Source: Siphonodentalium dalli
Lineage: Eukaryota; Mollusca; Scaphopoda; Gadilida; Siphonodentaliidae
Assembly: GCA_032622095.1 (NCBI GenBank)
Contig: CP136063.1
Location: forward strand, 23,872,987 to 23,936,986
Direction of reading: 5' to 3'
DNA: 64,000 nt
Shown: positions 45,831 through 59,798 of the stretch, in pieces
How the letters are laid out: each line of letters starts with the position of its first letter
How positions within the stretch are numbered: the first letter of the stretch is position 1
Notes under the pieces: model-generated
Told to the model about the DNA's origin: nothing
Databases searched by the model: none
What the model saw: the letters and a program-made list of their open reading frames with translations, nothing else
Program-made: the position numbers and the translations under genes

Positions 45831-48480
45831 GTGTCATTCAATCCATTATAAGTAGTGGTTGATGAATAAAATTGACTAAATAAATACGAATGTATACCTG
45901 ATTATGATGCCATTATGCTAGCTCTGTGTAAAAACTTAAAAATCAGTACAAACAATGGCTGCCAAAATGGCCACCCGATGTGAAAAATACTATTTTCTAT
46001 CACTTCTGTTTATCACTTGTTGCTCTCTGAACTGGGAAACAATGGGTATATTCTTTCAATGATCGTGTCAACTGATCATTACAGCAATGACATGTCTAAT
46101 AGATTAGATCATAGTTTACTCCGGTCCTTCACTAATAAGTTATAACGAATGCGGTATGAAATTTAACCAAAATCGACTTTGGGATTCTGGTCACATTTGA
46201 TATTTAGGGATGAGCAGATCTTATCTACAAAATAATTGATCGTTTCTTTTATTGTGAACATTCCATTTCAAATAGACCAAAAGAAACAATAAATTTTATC
46301 TAATATGGCTTCCAAAACGAAAATGGTAGACTCTGCCCAGCTTATCACATAATGGAAGTTGTGAGTGGTGGATGCAGTTGATAGTTGGCTAATATACATG
46401 TATGTGGCTCATATACATCAAAACTATTTATTTTCAATCTTTTGGTGGCTTCCCGCGGGTTGACAAAATCTCGACGCATCAGTGCTATAATGTCGTAACT
46501 CCATTATGGCGGGAAATGAGTATTTGATACCATTCGAATCGTGAGAAAAAATCCAATCCGATGGGCCAAACTGTCTTTGTATTGGATGACAAATATTCGC
46601 ACAAACCAGTGAAGCAAATGTCGTATCTCCAGCGATATTTACAATTATTCGTGCTATGAGGTCGTATGTCCAACAGCAGCCAATCGAACGCTTCATGTTG
46701 TCCACGTGACTTCTGTTTTGTGTTTGTGAATTCTAAAATGTGTGCTATATGGTAGTATCTCCATGTTAGTCACGTGATCATTTGGTGATTTAAATTTTGT
46801 GATTGTTCCACACATTTCTGTATGATGATGCACATGGGTGAATTTTCATAGTGTAGAATAGGCACTTTTAGTTCATAGACACATGCGATTGCCACCATAT
46901 TTAGCTTAATCTACATTTATTAGCACAACTTCATTATAGCACGGAAACGAATCGTCGCTGGCATACGCAAAATGTCATATCTCCAAACAAGCTATTGCTT
47001 TTAAAAAGAAAACGAGGGAGTAAACAGAAAACAATATGTGGTTCAATGAACAGCTAATGTCAGTTTTCATTGGGATAAATACAACAATACGTCATGCTTT
47101 GTCAACATTAGGAGAAATGTTGTCTAAAAACTTCAACCTTCATTTTCTCGGAAAGTTGAAAATGTGGGTTACATTATAGCACTGATGCGACGAAATATTA
47201 ACTATTCGGGCTCGGCCATCATTTTCAAGTTTCAAGCTGGAACTAAATGTAGCCCATGGATTACCCATTTCGAACATGTAAGAAAAGTAGTTTTACTCTG
47301 ATCTCTTCCCAGATATCAACTCTCAGGTAAATGGTGATCTCTTATGTTCTAGAAAATACGTTTGCCAAATACATATATGTATGAAGAAACTATCCCCATA
47401 CATTGTTTACACATCGACTCCGTAAGTATGTGGAGGTTTTCTTGGACAAGCGGAATTTTCAAACCTCGAAACCGTCCGTACAAACAATAAAAGTTAATAG
47501 GAAATGACGTTGGATGTAGGTCTAGAGTACGTCGTCCGCATGAAATAGTTTTCGTGTCATTAAGTTGCACATATTTCGTGCTCTGATGAGCATGGATGAA
47601 AATAACATGTTCATTGTTCACATTTCTTAGACAAACATGTTGTTAATCAACATGTTCATGTGGCATTTCTATCCAATGACAACCTTGAAATACCAGTTCA
47701 TCAAGCTAAATGGTTGATACCTTTATGCATACGGGTCAGATCCAGCCGTGGCGCACATTGTGTCTACATATCATTGATGAAATTCACTAAATGTGTAGAA
47801 GATATCGGTGCGTCTATATATTACTAGAATGTTTCTATCCACATGTATATACCCACATGACACGGAATTGTCACATGGAGTGTGAAGGGTATACAATGTA
47901 CGTGCGAATTTTCATTTTTCCTCTTGATATTGAAGAAAATAATTTTACTTTGAAACTCCCCAGCTCCGATAACCAACTTGCCCACCAATTAAGTAAACCC
48001 CAGATTATTCCCCCCCCCCTGTCCTTTTCACTTTCGCCAGCACTGGAAAACCCATTATGGCCTGATGCTTCCGGACTATACCACCGATGCCCATATATTT
48101 GATGTTGCGAATAGTCGTTATAAGTAGAAATATTGACACTGTGTTTTCAAATAATCTAGATTCGTAGCAATTTAATTTCTTTTTAATTAATTTCCAGATA
48201 GTCCCTCGTAATAAGTGGACATCGTGTTGGATCCTGCAGTATACTGCTTAGTTGGAACATTTCGGGCTGAACTGATTGTGGTAGTAGATTATTGGCAACA
48301 TGTTTAATAGGTCTGTCATCGTTAGCTCACAACCGAAGTGTTGTTTCGGCTTTCCTCTGAGCAGAACTTAATTTTCGACAATTTTCGGTGGCCATTTTGG
48401 TAGCCATCTTAGCATTTTGAATCGTGATTGGCTACTCATACCCATAAAAAAACATTGATTTCAATCAATGATGTGTATTG
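45831..48480. other. no gene seen
   Basis: AT-rich loop between inverted repeats. A CCATTTTGGTAGCCATCTTA motif lies at about 48391. Frames here show no domain. Confidence 0.4.
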
Positions 48481-48554
48481 GTGCCGAATTGGCGTTTTGT
48501 CGAATGGGTTTTCGTGAATAAATACATATTTGCCATTTTCATTATTATTGGCGA

Positions 48555-49390
48555 CCATGTTGGACGCCATCTTGAATTCTGTATTTTCCCCAAAGCGGAT
48601 TTTAGCGGATTTTGGATATGTTATACACGAGATTCTCACGCGTCGAATGACAACAAACCCGCTTCTTTACCAATTCCTTCTGGGTCTAACCCTCTGACGA
48701 CCATTCTAAATATCTGCCATTTTCCATATTTTGACCGCCATTTTGGCAGCCATTTTAAGACAAAGCGCCAATTTGGGTTTCATTGAATTGGAGTATTTAT
48801 AGATAACGGTGTGCCCAACTTACATTGTACAGTTCTGTCCATTTCTTGTTGATATATGACTGGAATCCCAATGGCGATTTTTGTGGAATTTTATACCGCG
48901 TTCTGTAAAATCAAATTTTTGAGGGTGTAGATAAGTCTAGGACCCCATTTATGGTATCTTTCATTGCTCCAATGATGCATTAACACGAATATGACTAATC
49001 AATGTCGCCAGTCTGAACCATTATCAAACAACAGGAATTGATCTTTAAGATACTAGGCAAAAACTTCAAATTTTCGAGTTTAGGCCGCCATTTGGGCACC
49101 CATCTGGGGCGAGGGGTTCCATTTTTACTATAGAAATGTGGCATAATACTTTACCTTCGCAAAAATGTTTACATTGTTCAAATATGGCAACATTTTGTTC
49201 TCATTATGTCGAATTAATCTCAGTCAGAATCTCTTTTGACTAAAGGCGGCCATGTTGGACGCCATCTTGGATCCTGGATTTTGCCCAAAGCGGATTTTAG
49301 CGGATTTTGGATATGTTGTAGCAGAGATTCTCCCGCGCTGAATGACACCGAGATCGCTTCTTTACCAATTTCTTCTGTGTCAACCCCTTT
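48555..49390 (-). repeat. dispersed repeat, inverted arm plus a second partial copy
   Basis: 48712-49390 is the reverse complement of 45130-45830. Just before it, 48555-48712 is another copy of only the terminal ~150 bp (TTGGACGCCATCTTGAATTC … CCTTCTGGGTCTAACCC). So two copies of the same end lie in the same orientation. Confidence 0.75.
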
Positions 49391-49409
49391 TTTTTTCGTA
49401 CCACGACCA

Positions 49410-49620
49410 CACTATTAGCTGGCAATCGATGGCATGACTTGTCAGACGAGCATATTTATATGTATATTTCTCTTCTACTACTCTATCTTACTCTCTATCT
49501 TTCTATGTATGCTGACAGTACTTGGCCAGCTGCATATATTGTCACTGGTGCCTGTATTTCGGTTTCCATCTTTCGGTTATATGCCCGGTAACTGTGAACA
49601 ATGCGCGCCGCTTTGAGTGC
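49410..49620 (+). mobile_element. LINE 3' untranslated fragment
   Basis: About 180 bp match 57140-57300 (GGCAATCGAT…GACGAGCATATT…TCTTCTACTACTCTATCTTA…GTACTTGGCCAGCTG). There they follow a reverse transcriptase fragment, so this is a dead-on-arrival 3' piece of that LINE. Confidence 0.7.
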
Positions 49621-49699
49621 AGCTTATCAAGTTGGTTTAGAAGTTTCTCTGGAGTTCAGTCGCATACAATATCTACATAATCCAGTAGAAGGATAACAT

Positions 49700-50140
49700 A
49701 GGAACATCTACATAGGAACTATACATGATAGCAAGTCTGCAAATAGCGTGTCTGTCATTTGCAGAATGAGGTCCACATGGGTTGAGTTTAGTGACACTAT
49801 CCCACACCATGGGCTAGCGTCACTAAATTCACCCTCTGTGTCCTCATTCTGCTTAGCCCCCTCCCTATCTCGGATCAGATTCCCCAGTTGAAGTTGATAA
49901 TGTTCACCCATTTGGGCATTATGCATTTTATCTTCTGCAAATTAAAAGATATAGAAACTTCCCAGAATGTAACAATGTTAATTTGAGGCTATAAATACTT
50001 CAAAGAAGATGAGGCATAAGCAGAACGAGGTCTCCAGAGGGTATTTTCGTGATGCTACAATTTGGGAATTATAATATACTCTATGTGAATACTAGCATAA
50101 TAGTATTTTTCATTCCTGGTGTGATTTTGTTGTGGGGTGA
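49700..50140 (+). repeat. tandem-family unit A of the 49.7-51.5 kb repeat
   Basis: Repeated phrases include GATAATGTTCACCCATT, TTTTATCTTCTGCAAATTA, ATAGAAACTTCCCAGA and CATAAGCAGAAYGAGGTCTC. They recur at about 50865-51030 and 51265-51535. The end TTTGGGAATTATAATATACT…ATTCCTGGTGTGATTTT is shared with 51451-51525. Confidence 0.75.
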
Positions 50141-50173
50141 AAATTTGTATTATGTTAATGTTATAATTTGTTA

Positions 50174-50685
50174 AAGATGGATTATCTTTTTAAATAACAA
50201 ATTTTAAATAGTTGCATGGGTATAAAATAATAGATATGAACTGAAGACCCCTGTCCGGAAAAGCTTCTATCAATTAATATTGATTTTATTTCGAATATTA
50301 AATCGGGACCGTTTATGTTACTATTTTTAGAACAGACCATTCCGATGATACCATATTGCGACATAGAACACTGGGCTGTTCCTATGGCTACACACCAAAA
50401 GTCAAATGTCCAACATTGATTGTGTGTATTGATTTGTTCCACAGATATAAGCGATAATGAGTATAATTAACGTTTATTTGTGACAAAATTGTATAATAAA
50501 AACTCTTGTTTCTGTTAACAGTAACCACTGTTGTTCGTTAGCTGAACAAACACACCTTTTTACACCAGAAAATATTCGAAATAAAATGATTAATCGATAG
50601 AAGCATTTCCGGACAGGAATCTTCGATTCAAATTTTATACCCCGGTAACTATATATTACATGTTTATAAAGAGATAATCCACCTT
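50174..50685 (+). mobile_element. M1 MITE, full length (512 bp)
   Basis: It starts AAGATGGATTATCTTTTTAA and ends GAGATAATCCACCTT, flanked by TTA on the left and TA(G) on the right. It is inserted inside the 49.7-51.5 kb repeat family. The minus strand carries an 86-codon frame (50442-50182) homologous to that at 557-817 (shared ending LFKICYLKR), but it lacks support as a gene. Confidence 0.85.
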
Positions 50686-50689
50686 TAGA

Positions 50690-51540
50690 TACTTCCCAGA
50701 ATATGAGACACAGGTAGAATAGGGTTCCCATAGGTTGAATTTAGTGACGCTATTTCCCCATTGCGGGCTAACATCACTGAATTCACCCTCTGTGTGCCTC
50801 ATTCTGCTTATGCCTTCAGCTGCTATGGTCGATCTAGGATCAGATTGAAGTTCCCCAGTTGAATTTGATAATGTTCAAACATTGGGCTCCTCGATTAGGC
50901 ATTTTATCTTCTGCAAATTAAGGAATATAGAAACTTCACAGAAGGGAAAATGCAGCTAAAAACAATGTTAATTTGAGACTATAGATACTTCCCAGAAGAT
51001 GAGCCATAAGCAGGATGAGGTATCCAGATGGTGAATTTGGTGATAATATCTCGCATAGCGGGCTAGCATCACTAAATTCACCGTTTAAGGACCTTATTCT
51101 GCTTAGGCCATCGACTGATATGGTAGATCTAGTCAGAGGATGAATTTAGTGGCGCTATTCCATATAGCGGGCTAGCATAACTAATTTCACTCTCTGGTGA
51201 CTTCATTCTGGTTAGGCCCTCAACTGCTATGGTAGATCTCGGATCAGATTGAAGTTCCCCAGTTGAAGTTGATAATGTTCACCCATTAGGCACCTCCATT
51301 ATGCATTTATCTTCTGAAAATTAGGGGATATAGAAACTTCCCAGGAGGAAAAATGTAACTAAAACAATGTTAATTTGAGACTAAATATACTTCCCAGAAG
51401 ATTAGGCATAAGCAGAATGAGGTCTCCAGAGGGTAATTTCGTGATCCTACAATTTGGGAATTATAATATACTCTACGTAAATACTAGCATAATAGTATTT
51501 TTTATTCCTGGTGTGATTTTTTGTGGGGGGGGGGGGGGTG
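50690..51540 (+). repeat. tandem-family units B and C
   Basis: Diverged copies of the unit at 49700-50140, about 300-400 bp apart, sharing CTTCCCAGAAGATKAG and TAGTGACGCTATTYC phrases. The block ends in a poly-G tract near 51524-51538. Confidence 0.7.
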
Positions 51541-52847
51541 TGAAAATTTTGATTTTGGTTAAATACGCCCAGATCGGAGGGGTCGGAAAAAATTTCCAGG
51601 CACGTATGATCGTTTTTATTTTTTCCGGCCTCGGACCACCCTCCCACCCAATTTCTTCCGTTTCCGGCATTTTTTTTCCAGGCAATTTTGGACACCTACC
51701 CTTTTTTTCCGTTTCAGGAATTTTTTCCGGTCAGTTTTTGACACCCACCCCCTAAATAGTTTATTGCGCGAGATTTTAATAGAACAGTGCATAATGAAGA
51801 TAACGATACTATTTGAATTTATCATATAAGTGTCATTAATCAAGAAATGTGTCAACATAATCACATTTCTAGGGATAGGCAGAGTGCCAAAGTTTTTATT
51901 AACATTCATTTTCATAATATTTAGTCACATGATCTAGTCACATAAGTACATTTGAGTATTCTACAGACTACATGGTACAACACATTTCAGATTATTTGAT
52001 ATTGTGATATTTGCTATGTGATATATTGCTTGAACCAAATTGTTTATCAAAACATGTGGAAATACAACTGTTCATCCCAGTTCATCCCAGTTTGAAGAAT
52101 AATGCTAATACCAAACATAACCATGATATACCCGCATGACTCTTCTTGGGGCATCTCAGAAACCAGATCTGAGGAAACATGTTATTGCGGTTAATGGCAG
52201 GCTTATAGCCACTGCCTGAAGTAATAGGCTTCGTAATAATTGGGAATAACATATGGATGGATAGCCCAATCACACTCCTTTTTTGCTCACGATATCAGTG
52301 ACGATAAAGTCTTTGTTACTGTGATTAACATTACAAGCTGATCCACATTAACTTGGAAAACAATTTGAAATTGTTCAAGCTGGCCAGGCTGGCCTTCAAT
52401 TTATATGTTAATATTTTATGTTTTACGTTGTCAAAAGTCTATTTTATTCCATTATACAGTCACATATGGTCAAGTGTGCTTTCATTTTATTGCTTATCTT
52501 CAGCTGAGTTCTACATAGTTATTCTTATTTTGTTGTATCAGTAGATGGAATCCTGATTAAATTTTATTTTTCCAATAGCGCAGTTACTTGTTCTATCAAG
52601 TTGAATTTGGGTTATTGTTGGCCATTGTGCAACTGATCCAACTTCTGATAACCTATATATATATAGTATAGCATTGCTATTAACTATATATGACCTGTTT
52701 CTTATAAAAATAAGACTCAATAGCAGAAATGAAAACAAAATTTGGCACATGGAAAAAACTGCTTTTCGGACCCGAGAGACACCCACCCACCCCATCATAC
52801 GTGCCTGGAATTTTTTTTCCAACCCCCCCCCCCCCCCCCGCCCAGAT
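51541..52847. other. spacer with homopolymers
   Basis: No gene seen. A poly-C run of about 18 lies at 52824-52841. The flanking phrase CATACGTGCCTGGAATTTTT is the reverse of CCAGGCACGTATGATCG at 51597-51613, an inverted repeat pair about 1.2 kb apart with G/C runs beside both. Confidence 0.5.
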
Positions 52848-52968
52848 TAGAAAACCTTCTGAATAGCGAACCTTCGGAAAAGGGAACCTTCGGGATAATG
52901 AACCTTTGGAATATCGAACCTTCGGAACAATGAACCCTCGGAATAGCGAACCTTCGGAATATAGAACC
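52848..52968 (+). repeat. ~16-bp minisatellite GAACCTTCGGAATAGC
   Basis: Seven or eight variable copies occur, each with an internal TTCGGAA-type near-palindrome. They are fused to the 3' end of the minus-strand zinc-finger array. Confidence 0.85.
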
Positions 52969-53700
52969 CTACCCATAAATCGCATTGGTACGGGAGATCC
53001 CCGGTATGTATTCTCTTCTATGCATCACCAAACTGTTTAAATGACTGAATGGTTTCTCGCATATATCACAATGGCAAGGCTTATCTCCGGTGTGCATGTT
53101 CTTATGTGTCTCCAAGTTGCTCGACTGAGTGAATGATTTCTCGCATATATGACAACAGTAAGATTTATCTCCGGTGTGAAGACTCTTATGTGTCACCAAG
53201 TCGCTCGATGTATTAAATGGTTTCCTGCATATATCACAATGATAAGGATTATCTCCAGTGTGGATGGATTCTGTTATTTGTCACCAAGTCGCTCGATGTA
53301 TTAAAAGATTTCCTGCATATATCACAACAGTAAGGCTTATCTCCGGTGTGGATTCTCTTATGCATCACCAAGTCGCTCGATTGATTAAATGATTTCCCGC
53401 ATATATCAGAACAGTAAGGCTTATCTCCGGTGTGGATTCTCTTATGTGTCGCCATGTTGCTCGATGTATTAAATGATTTCCCGCATAAATCACAACAGTA
53501 AGGCTTATCTCCAGTGTGGATTCTTTTATGTGTCGCCATGTCACTCGATGTATTAAATGATTTCCCGCATATATCACAACAGTAAGGCTTATCACCGGTG
53601 TGGATTTTCTTATGTGTCGCCATGTCACTCGATGTATTAAATGGTTTCCCGCATATATCACAACAGTAAGGCTTATCTCCGGTGTGGATTCTGTTATGTG

Positions 53701-54749
<1,049 letters not shown>

Positions 54750-54909
54750 TTATCTCCGGTATGGGTTCTCTTGTGTACCACCAAGCTGCTCGATTGATCA
54801 AATGATGCACCGTACAACGATAAGACTTATCTCTGGTGTCAATTCTCTTATGTCTCACCAAGCTGATCGATTGAGTAAATGATTTACCGCATACGTGTAT
54901 GTCACAACT

Positions 54910-55623
54910 CTAAGGCTTAACCCCGGTGTGGATTCTCTTATGTCTCATCAAGCTGCTTGAACGATTAAATGATTTCTCGCATATATCACAACTGTAAGGC
55001 GTATCCCCAGTGTGGATTCTCTTATGGGCCACCAAGCTGCCCGATTGAGTAAATGATTTCCTGCATATATCACAATGGTACGGGTTATCTCCGGTGTGGA
55101 TTCTCTTATGCGTCACCAAGTGACTTGATGTATTAAATGAATTCCCGCATATATCACAACGGTACGGCTTATCTCCTGTGTTAATTCTCTTATGCGTCAC
55201 CAAGGTGCTGAAATGATTAAATGATTTCTCGCATATATCACAATGGTAAGGCTTATCTTCAGTGTGGATTCTCTTATGTGACATCAAGCTGCTCGATTGA
55301 CTAAATGATTTCTCGCATATATCACAACGGTAAGGGTCATCTTCAGTGTGGATTCTCTTATGTCTCATCAAATTGCTCGATTTATTAAATGATTTCCTGC
55401 ATATATCACAACGGTAAGGTTTATCTCCGGTGTGGATTATCTTATGTGTCGCCAAGCTGCTCGATTGATTAAATGATTTCCCGCATATATCACAATGGTA
55501 CGGCTTATCTCCTGTGTGGATTCTCTTATGCGTCACCACGCTGCCTGCTCTGGTAAACAGTTTCCCACATACGTCACAATGATGTTTATTCCCTGTGTGG
55601 GCATTCAGATTATCACCTCCCAT
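54910..55623 (-). CDS. possible 8-finger C2H2 protein from the intact head of the array
   Basis: This is an uninterrupted 237-residue frame: a short start (MGGDNLNAHTGNK), eight full C2H2 fingers with TGDKPY, TEDDPY and TGDNPY linkers, then a stop in the next linker (TGVKP-stop). One finger ends HKRIN instead of H. It would act, if expressed, as a nuclear DNA binder. Because it is the front part of a visibly dead array and a MITE lies just upstream, expression is doubtful. The start codon choice rests on being the only ATG before finger 1. Confidence 0.45.
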   Translation of the reverse strand: MGGDNLNAHTGNKHHCDVCGKLFTRAGSVVTHKRIHTGDKPYHCDICGKSFNQSSSLATHKIIHTGDKPYRCDICRKSFNKSSNLMRHKRIHTEDDPYRCDICEKSFSQSSSLMSHKRIHTEDKPYHCDICEKSFNHFSTLVTHKRINTGDKPYRCDICGNSFNTSSHLVTHKRIHTGDNPYHCDICRKSFTQSGSLVAHKRIHTGDTPYSCDICEKSFNRSSSLMRHKRIHTGVKP

Positions 55624-55658
55624 CCCAGGATTGTCCTGGATATATCAGTATATATTTA

Positions 55659-56180
55659 AAGATGGATTATCTCTTTAAATAACAAATTTTAAAAAGTTGC
55701 GTGGGTATAAAATAATAGATATGAACTGAAGACCTATGTCCGGAAAAGCTTCTATCAATTAATATTGATTTTATTTCGAATATAAAATCGGGCCCATTTA
55801 TGTTACTATTTTTAGAACCGACCATTCGGATGATACCTTATTGCGATATAGAGCACTGGGCTGTTCCAACGGCTACGCAACGAATGTCAAATGTCACAGA
55901 TTGGTTGTTTGTATTGTTTTGTTCCAACGATATAAGCGATAACGAGTATAATTAACATCTATTTGTGACAAAATTGCACAATATAATTTCTGGTCTCTGT
56001 TAACAGTAACCACCATTGTTCGTTAGCTGAACAAACACACCTTTTTAGGCCAGAAAATATTCGAAATAAAATTAATATTAATCGATAGAAGCATTTCCGG
56101 ACAGGAGTCTTCGATTCAAATCTAATATTTTATACCCCGGTAACTATATAATACATGTTTACAAAGAGATAATCCACCTT
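55659..56180 (+). mobile_element. M1 MITE, full length (522 bp)
   Basis: It starts AAGATGGATTATCTCTTTAA and ends AGATAATCCACCTT with TTAA on both sides. It is immediately upstream of the zinc-finger array that reads leftward from 55623, where it could supply or disrupt a promoter. Confidence 0.85.
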
Positions 56181-56439
56181 TAATAAAGACACAGCCTATA
56201 CGTGCATATAAAAATCTGATATAATGTTAATCCAATCCATTAATACAATGTAAACAGGAGGAGTCCGTGTCAATTGATCGATTTTCACGACAAACAAACG
56301 ATGATGTAAATACCGAATTTATAACATGCGGCTTATTGTGTGGTATCATTCAGTAGATCCATTTACAAAACGATATAAATTCATATTAATATTTACCTGT
56401 ATTTACCTGTATTCTTGAGCCTTAAAAGCTTTCGCTTGT

Positions 56440-57380
56440 TGTGGTTAAATACGTTTGTTCTTGGTTAAAAAAAATTTGCAAAGTGTAATTTGTACAAAAT
56501 CCAAACATTGCAAGTTACTATTGTACCCAGATGACTCAGCTTTGATAGTCTCGGGAAACGATACAAAAGTGATAGCAGCTAGATCAGCCGAGTACCGAAT
56601 TAACATCACTAAGCCACTGGCTAGTCGACAACAAATTGTCACTTCATTTAGGCAAAACAGAATCCAACTTATTTGGCTCCAAACGCAAAATTAATAAATG
56701 TCCCGAACTTGCTGCAACGGTATCAATATTCAGTCCGTTAAGGATGTGAAATATATGGGTGCCCGTCTCGATGAAAGTCTTACTGGAGAACAAATGGCCA
56801 AACGGGTACTGGATAAAGTAACTGCTCGTCTCAAATTTTTATATAGAAAGGCTGACTTTCTAACCCCTTTCACAAAGAAACTACTTGCTAACTCATTAAT
56901 TCAATGCCACCTTGATTATGCATCCTCTATTTGGTATACCTCTTTGAGTACAACTACCAAAAAATAAACTACAAATATTTCAAAACAAATTAATCCAGTT
57001 TGTTCTGAGCTTGGATAGATAGTAATACTGTATGAGAACTTGTGCTGTGGCCTGGTCAGTCCTGTGGTCGGTTACCATTAAGGACCACAGTGGAAATAAG
57101 CAAGCTTTGGTTTGCTTTCCCGTGGCCTCCTTCATGGCAATCGATAGCACGACTTTTCAGACGAGCATATTCATATGTATATTTCTCTTCTACTACTCTA
57201 TCTTACTCGCTATCTGTCTATGTATGATGACAGTACTTGGCCAGCTGAATATATTGTCACTGCTGCCTGTATTTCGGGTTGGTTTCCATCTTTCGGTCAT
57301 GGACAAGCCAGTCTAAAGCAATTTTGCATCTTTTAGCCATTACAAAATTATCTCTCTATCTATCTATTGTGACCAACCCA
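56440..57380 (+). pseudogene. jockey-like LINE fragment: RT palm to C-terminus plus 3' UTR
   Basis: Three frames joined by frameshifts give CKLLLYPDDSALIVSGND (the YADD catalytic box, here YPDD), then DNKLSLHLGKTESN in another frame. Next comes GINIQSVKDVKYMGARLDES and LIQCHLDYASSIWYTSLS (56698-56967). These are standard landmarks of jockey-like LINE reverse transcriptases. The 3' UTR (57140-57300) is shared with 49410-49620, and the tail ends in TATCTATCTATT near 57366. It is a different lineage from the CR1-like piece at 14171. Confidence 0.8.
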
Positions 57381-57384
57381 GAAC

Positions 57385-58220
57385 AAATGCTATGTTGCAA
57401 TTAATCACACAATACGACCGGTATATCAAACATCGAAAGGCATATTATAAACTAGAATGCACTCACTGGAGCTGCCTATATACTTGCGCCCATCACACAT
57501 TTGGCATGTTTTGTGGTGTCTTACAAACAACAGTTTGAACCACGGGTGCTGGCACCTCGTTTGGGAGAGATCGATAAAAAAACCTATGGATATCAATCTC
57601 AGTTCATCCATCGCTGAAATATGTGTGTGTAGGGACAGAATATATCTGTTATCTCAAGTTGATCTATAACACTAATGATAGTCTCAGTAATACGTACGAG
57701 TTGTTTGATTTTGACACCTGAACTACATCTATATACGTTTACATGGCCGAATTTAAACTTTTAAAAATTAATATAATTGGGTTGTTTTACAGTTCGTAAG
57801 CGATGCAAGTATAGTTGTGACGTCACTAATTTCTAAACCCCATCCAATTGAAATTTGATTTTTACATCCGGGCGATTCGCACCTATGAGCCCCAGTGGTG
57901 GCCACCTGGACTAGCCACTGGCTCTATGACGCTCCGACGCTCTGCTCTGTTCGCCGTCATGAGAGACCAGCACAATCCATCCGCCATTTTGAAAAAGGGA
58001 TTCCCTGTCCAATCAGAAAATAGCATCCCGTTACTAAGTAGTTGCTAGCCGACTAATTGGGTTACCCTTAGTAGGCGATACTCGCACTTGAGTTTTGCGC
58101 AGAGATTTGTCTGTCGCTGTTTAATTTAAGGCATAAAAAAAGTTTTAATTTTCTGAAACCTCGACAAGTTGATTGTTTGAAAGAAAGTTTGGCGAGTGAT
58201 GTGATGGCTTTTTTGCCGAC
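57385..58220. other. spacer, possibly with an upstream gene region
   Basis: No gene is supported. 57960-58020 contains GCCATTTTGAAAAAGGG and TCCAATCAGAAAATAGC, a CCAAT-box-like arrangement preceding the candidate exon at 58221. This is weak evidence only. Confidence 0.3.
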
Positions 58221-58279
58221 ATGATACGGCAAATCGATGATTTTCCACCTGCTGCCGTACCTGCATGGGCTTCACAAAG
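58221..58279 (+). other. candidate first coding exon
   Basis: ATG at 58221 opens MIRQIDDFPPAAVPAWASQ and runs into AAAG|GTAACTT, a possible splice donor. It lies ahead of the RecQ-like exon at 59799, but the phases (2 nt left here, 2 nt needed there) do not join directly, so another exon would be required. I found none. Low confidence. Confidence 0.2.
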
Positions 58280-58544
58280 GTAACTTGTAAGCTTTTAATA
58301 AAACACGTTTACCTGTAGGCCTACTGTTGTTTCTAATATAATTTACAAATATGATCAAATATATAAGTATTAGCAATGATAAAAACAATAAGATGTGCAA
58401 AAGTAATTAATTAGTCTAGCTCTATTATTATATTAACAAAGTTGGGTGAATTTTATATCATCTAACACGGGAAGCTCTTCCCAAATGTTTGGTTTCACTG
58501 GGTCTGGGATTATATGGACATTATAATAGGTGGTGAGAATTAAT

Positions 58545-58995
58545 CAACTGCCCAAATTTTCAATTTGATTGGATTACGGGTGAGGTAAATGCTCTGGCCA
58601 GCGCCTCCAGGTGAAGTTCTGCCCAAATGTTCAAATTTGATTGCATTATGTGTGGCGTTAATTCTCCGGCCAGTGCCTCTAGGTGAAGTTATGCCCAAGT
58701 TTTCAATTTGATTGGATTACGGGTGAGGTAAATGCTCTGGCCAGCGCCTCCAGGTGAAGTTCTGCCCAAATGTTCAAATTTGTTTGCATTATGGGTGGCG
58801 TTAATTCTCCGGCCAGTGCCTCTAGGTGAAGTTATGCCCAAGTTTTCAATTTGATTGGATTACGGGTGAGGTAAATGCTCTGGCCAGCGCCTCCAGGTGA
58901 TGTTCTGCCCAAATTTTCAAATTTGATTGCATTATGGGTGGGGTTAATTCTCCGGCCAGTGCCTCTAGGTGAAGTTGTGCTCAAATTTTAAATTT
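58545..58995 (+). repeat. tandem array of ~143-bp dimers (two ~71-bp subtypes)
   Basis: CAATTTGATTGGATTACGGG begins at 58561, 58704 and 58847, a period of 143. Each dimer holds an A half (GGTAAATGCTCTGGCCAGCG) and a B half (TTAATTCTCCGGCCAGTGCC), both followed by CTCCAGGTGAAGTT or its variant. About six half-units in all. Confidence 0.9.
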
Positions 58996-59798
58996 GTTTT
59001 CATCTGGGGTATGCAGCACCTAGTACTCTCCAGATGAAGTTACATAAATCTATATTTTAGGTTGATAATTATTAGTGCCTTTTAAACTCATTTAAGTCAT
59101 TTCAGGTCAACAACACCTATTTTGTTATTGGAGGACCTTTTCACATTTATTATTTATTTACACTTAAATTGAGGCTAAGCGCAAATATTTCCGCTTAAAC
59201 GCATTTGCAGTTAAGGGAAAATATTTATGCATACGCGCGAATGATTAGCACTTGAGAGCACAAATAAAAATTAATATTAATTTATTCCCCCCCCCCCCCC
59301 TGAATTAATTTTAAATGGCACAGTCCTAAACACATCACTCAAGTGTAGGCCTATATAGGACATATAGGCCCACCATATGAGGGAAGCAATCCCCCAGTAA
59401 CCCCTAGATCCCGTTTATGACAACGGAAATGGTATAGATCTGTGCATGATATGTCTCATTTATAAAAGATACTAGATCTCTGGCATGGAGACATACATTC
59501 TTGGGGATGGGGTTGCTGATAGTATGAGCCTTGTAAAAGTTGTAATATGATAATCAGATGTACAGACACAATTTCCCCTTGTGTTTGTTTAGCCAGTGTG
59601 TTTGTTAATACCATAGAGTTTTTCAACAGAACTTTATCTACAATTACCAATATCATTAGTTAAATTTATAAATTGTCCCAGTTCTCCCCGTGATAGCCCA
59701 TGCCATTCCCCTGGTCAGGTGATCCATATGCACAAGTACCATCACTGCCTACATTTTTTCTAAGCTGATAAGGAATTATTTTTATTACTCTATTTCAG
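58996..59798. other. no gene seen
   Basis: AT-rich spacer with CGCTTAA-type words (about 59190) and a poly-C run (about 59287-59300). It ends in a pyrimidine tract and AG that fits a splice acceptor for the next feature. Confidence 0.4.
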
